A DNA stretch of 64,000 nucleotides, taken from Lachnospiraceae bacterium AC3007. GTDB lineage: Bacteria > Bacillota > Clostridia > Lachnospirales > Lachnospiraceae. Positions 63,997 through 64,000 of this stretch are shown here, in pieces (position 1 is the first letter of the stretch; each line of letters opens with the position of its first letter). Made by a program: the position numbers and the translations under genes. The DNA lies in the NCBI GenBank assembly GCA_000621405.1, contig JHYK01000003.1, positions 173,146-237,145 on the forward strand, given 5' to 3'. A model generated the notes under the pieces. The model was given only the letters and a program-made list of their open reading frames with translations, ran no database searches and was not told where the DNA came from.

Positions 63997-64000
63997 ACCT

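Overview
The window reads as a chromosomal segment of a Gram-positive anaerobe of the Clostridia, most likely Lachnospiraceae (Butyrivibrio-like). This is an inference from gene families and order: SepF/YggS/HlyD-like cluster, type III glutamine synthetase, HisZ/HisG proteins, paired DUF5717/DUF5716-type proteins, frequent ATA/AGA/AGG codons, and GGAGG-type ribosome sites with ATG, GTG and TTG starts. No rRNA, tRNA, CRISPR array, prophage or transposase was seen. Nearly every gene is on the plus strand. The only two minus-strand genes are small peptides with double-glycine leaders.

Layout: 1-2.7 kb, end of a RodA/FtsW gene, a hairpin-forming repeat, mgsA, a D,D-carboxypeptidase lipoprotein and a small P-loop protein. 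2.8-5.4 kb, HlyD-like protein, YggS and SepF (division). 5.5-9.2 kb, aroB, lspA, rluD-like and a tyrosine recombinase. 9.3-18.1 kb, galactokinase, a heterodimeric ABC exporter, TrkA/TrkH potassium uptake and a CobD/HisC-like aminotransferase. 18.1-25 kb, a four-gene set (1195-residue solenoid protein, Hsp70-like ATPase, helical protein, acidic coiled-coil membrane protein) that I regard as the best candidate for an undescribed system, followed by a convergent GG-leader peptide. 25.4-27.5 kb, pheA and DAHP synthase. 27.6-34 kb, a FIST-EAL c-di-GMP protein, a soluble LacI-type sensor and glnN. 34.2-43.1 kb, a DUF3298-like lipoprotein, a Met/Gln-repeat membrane protein, argH, asd, topB, a left-handed beta-helix acyltransferase-like protein and a beta-propeller-like lipoprotein. 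43.3-46 kb, eno, a second repeat locus and galU. 46-50.5 kb, topoisomerase IV genes separated by another palindromic element. 50.5-55.9 kb, rsmD, coaD, a coiled-coil protein, pepD, a membrane protein, an RluA-like synthase and recU. 56-60.9 kb, a compact his operon with two fused enzymes. 60.9-64 kb, a TIGR03960-type radical SAM protein, the second GG-leader peptide, and a GGDEF-type membrane sensor that seems cut short by GC-rich repeat DNA.

Many genes overlap by 1-16 bases (ATGA, TGATG, TAATG), so 9.3-25.0 kb and 50.5-55.9 kb look like long transcription units. The most notable non-coding features are: long-TIR hairpin repeats at 0.48-0.77 kb and 44.69-44.96 kb; a distinct but similar element at 48.07-48.21 kb; a promoter-terminator pair at 63.15-63.25 kb that could be an attenuator or small RNA; and a probable leaderless promoter for hisZG.
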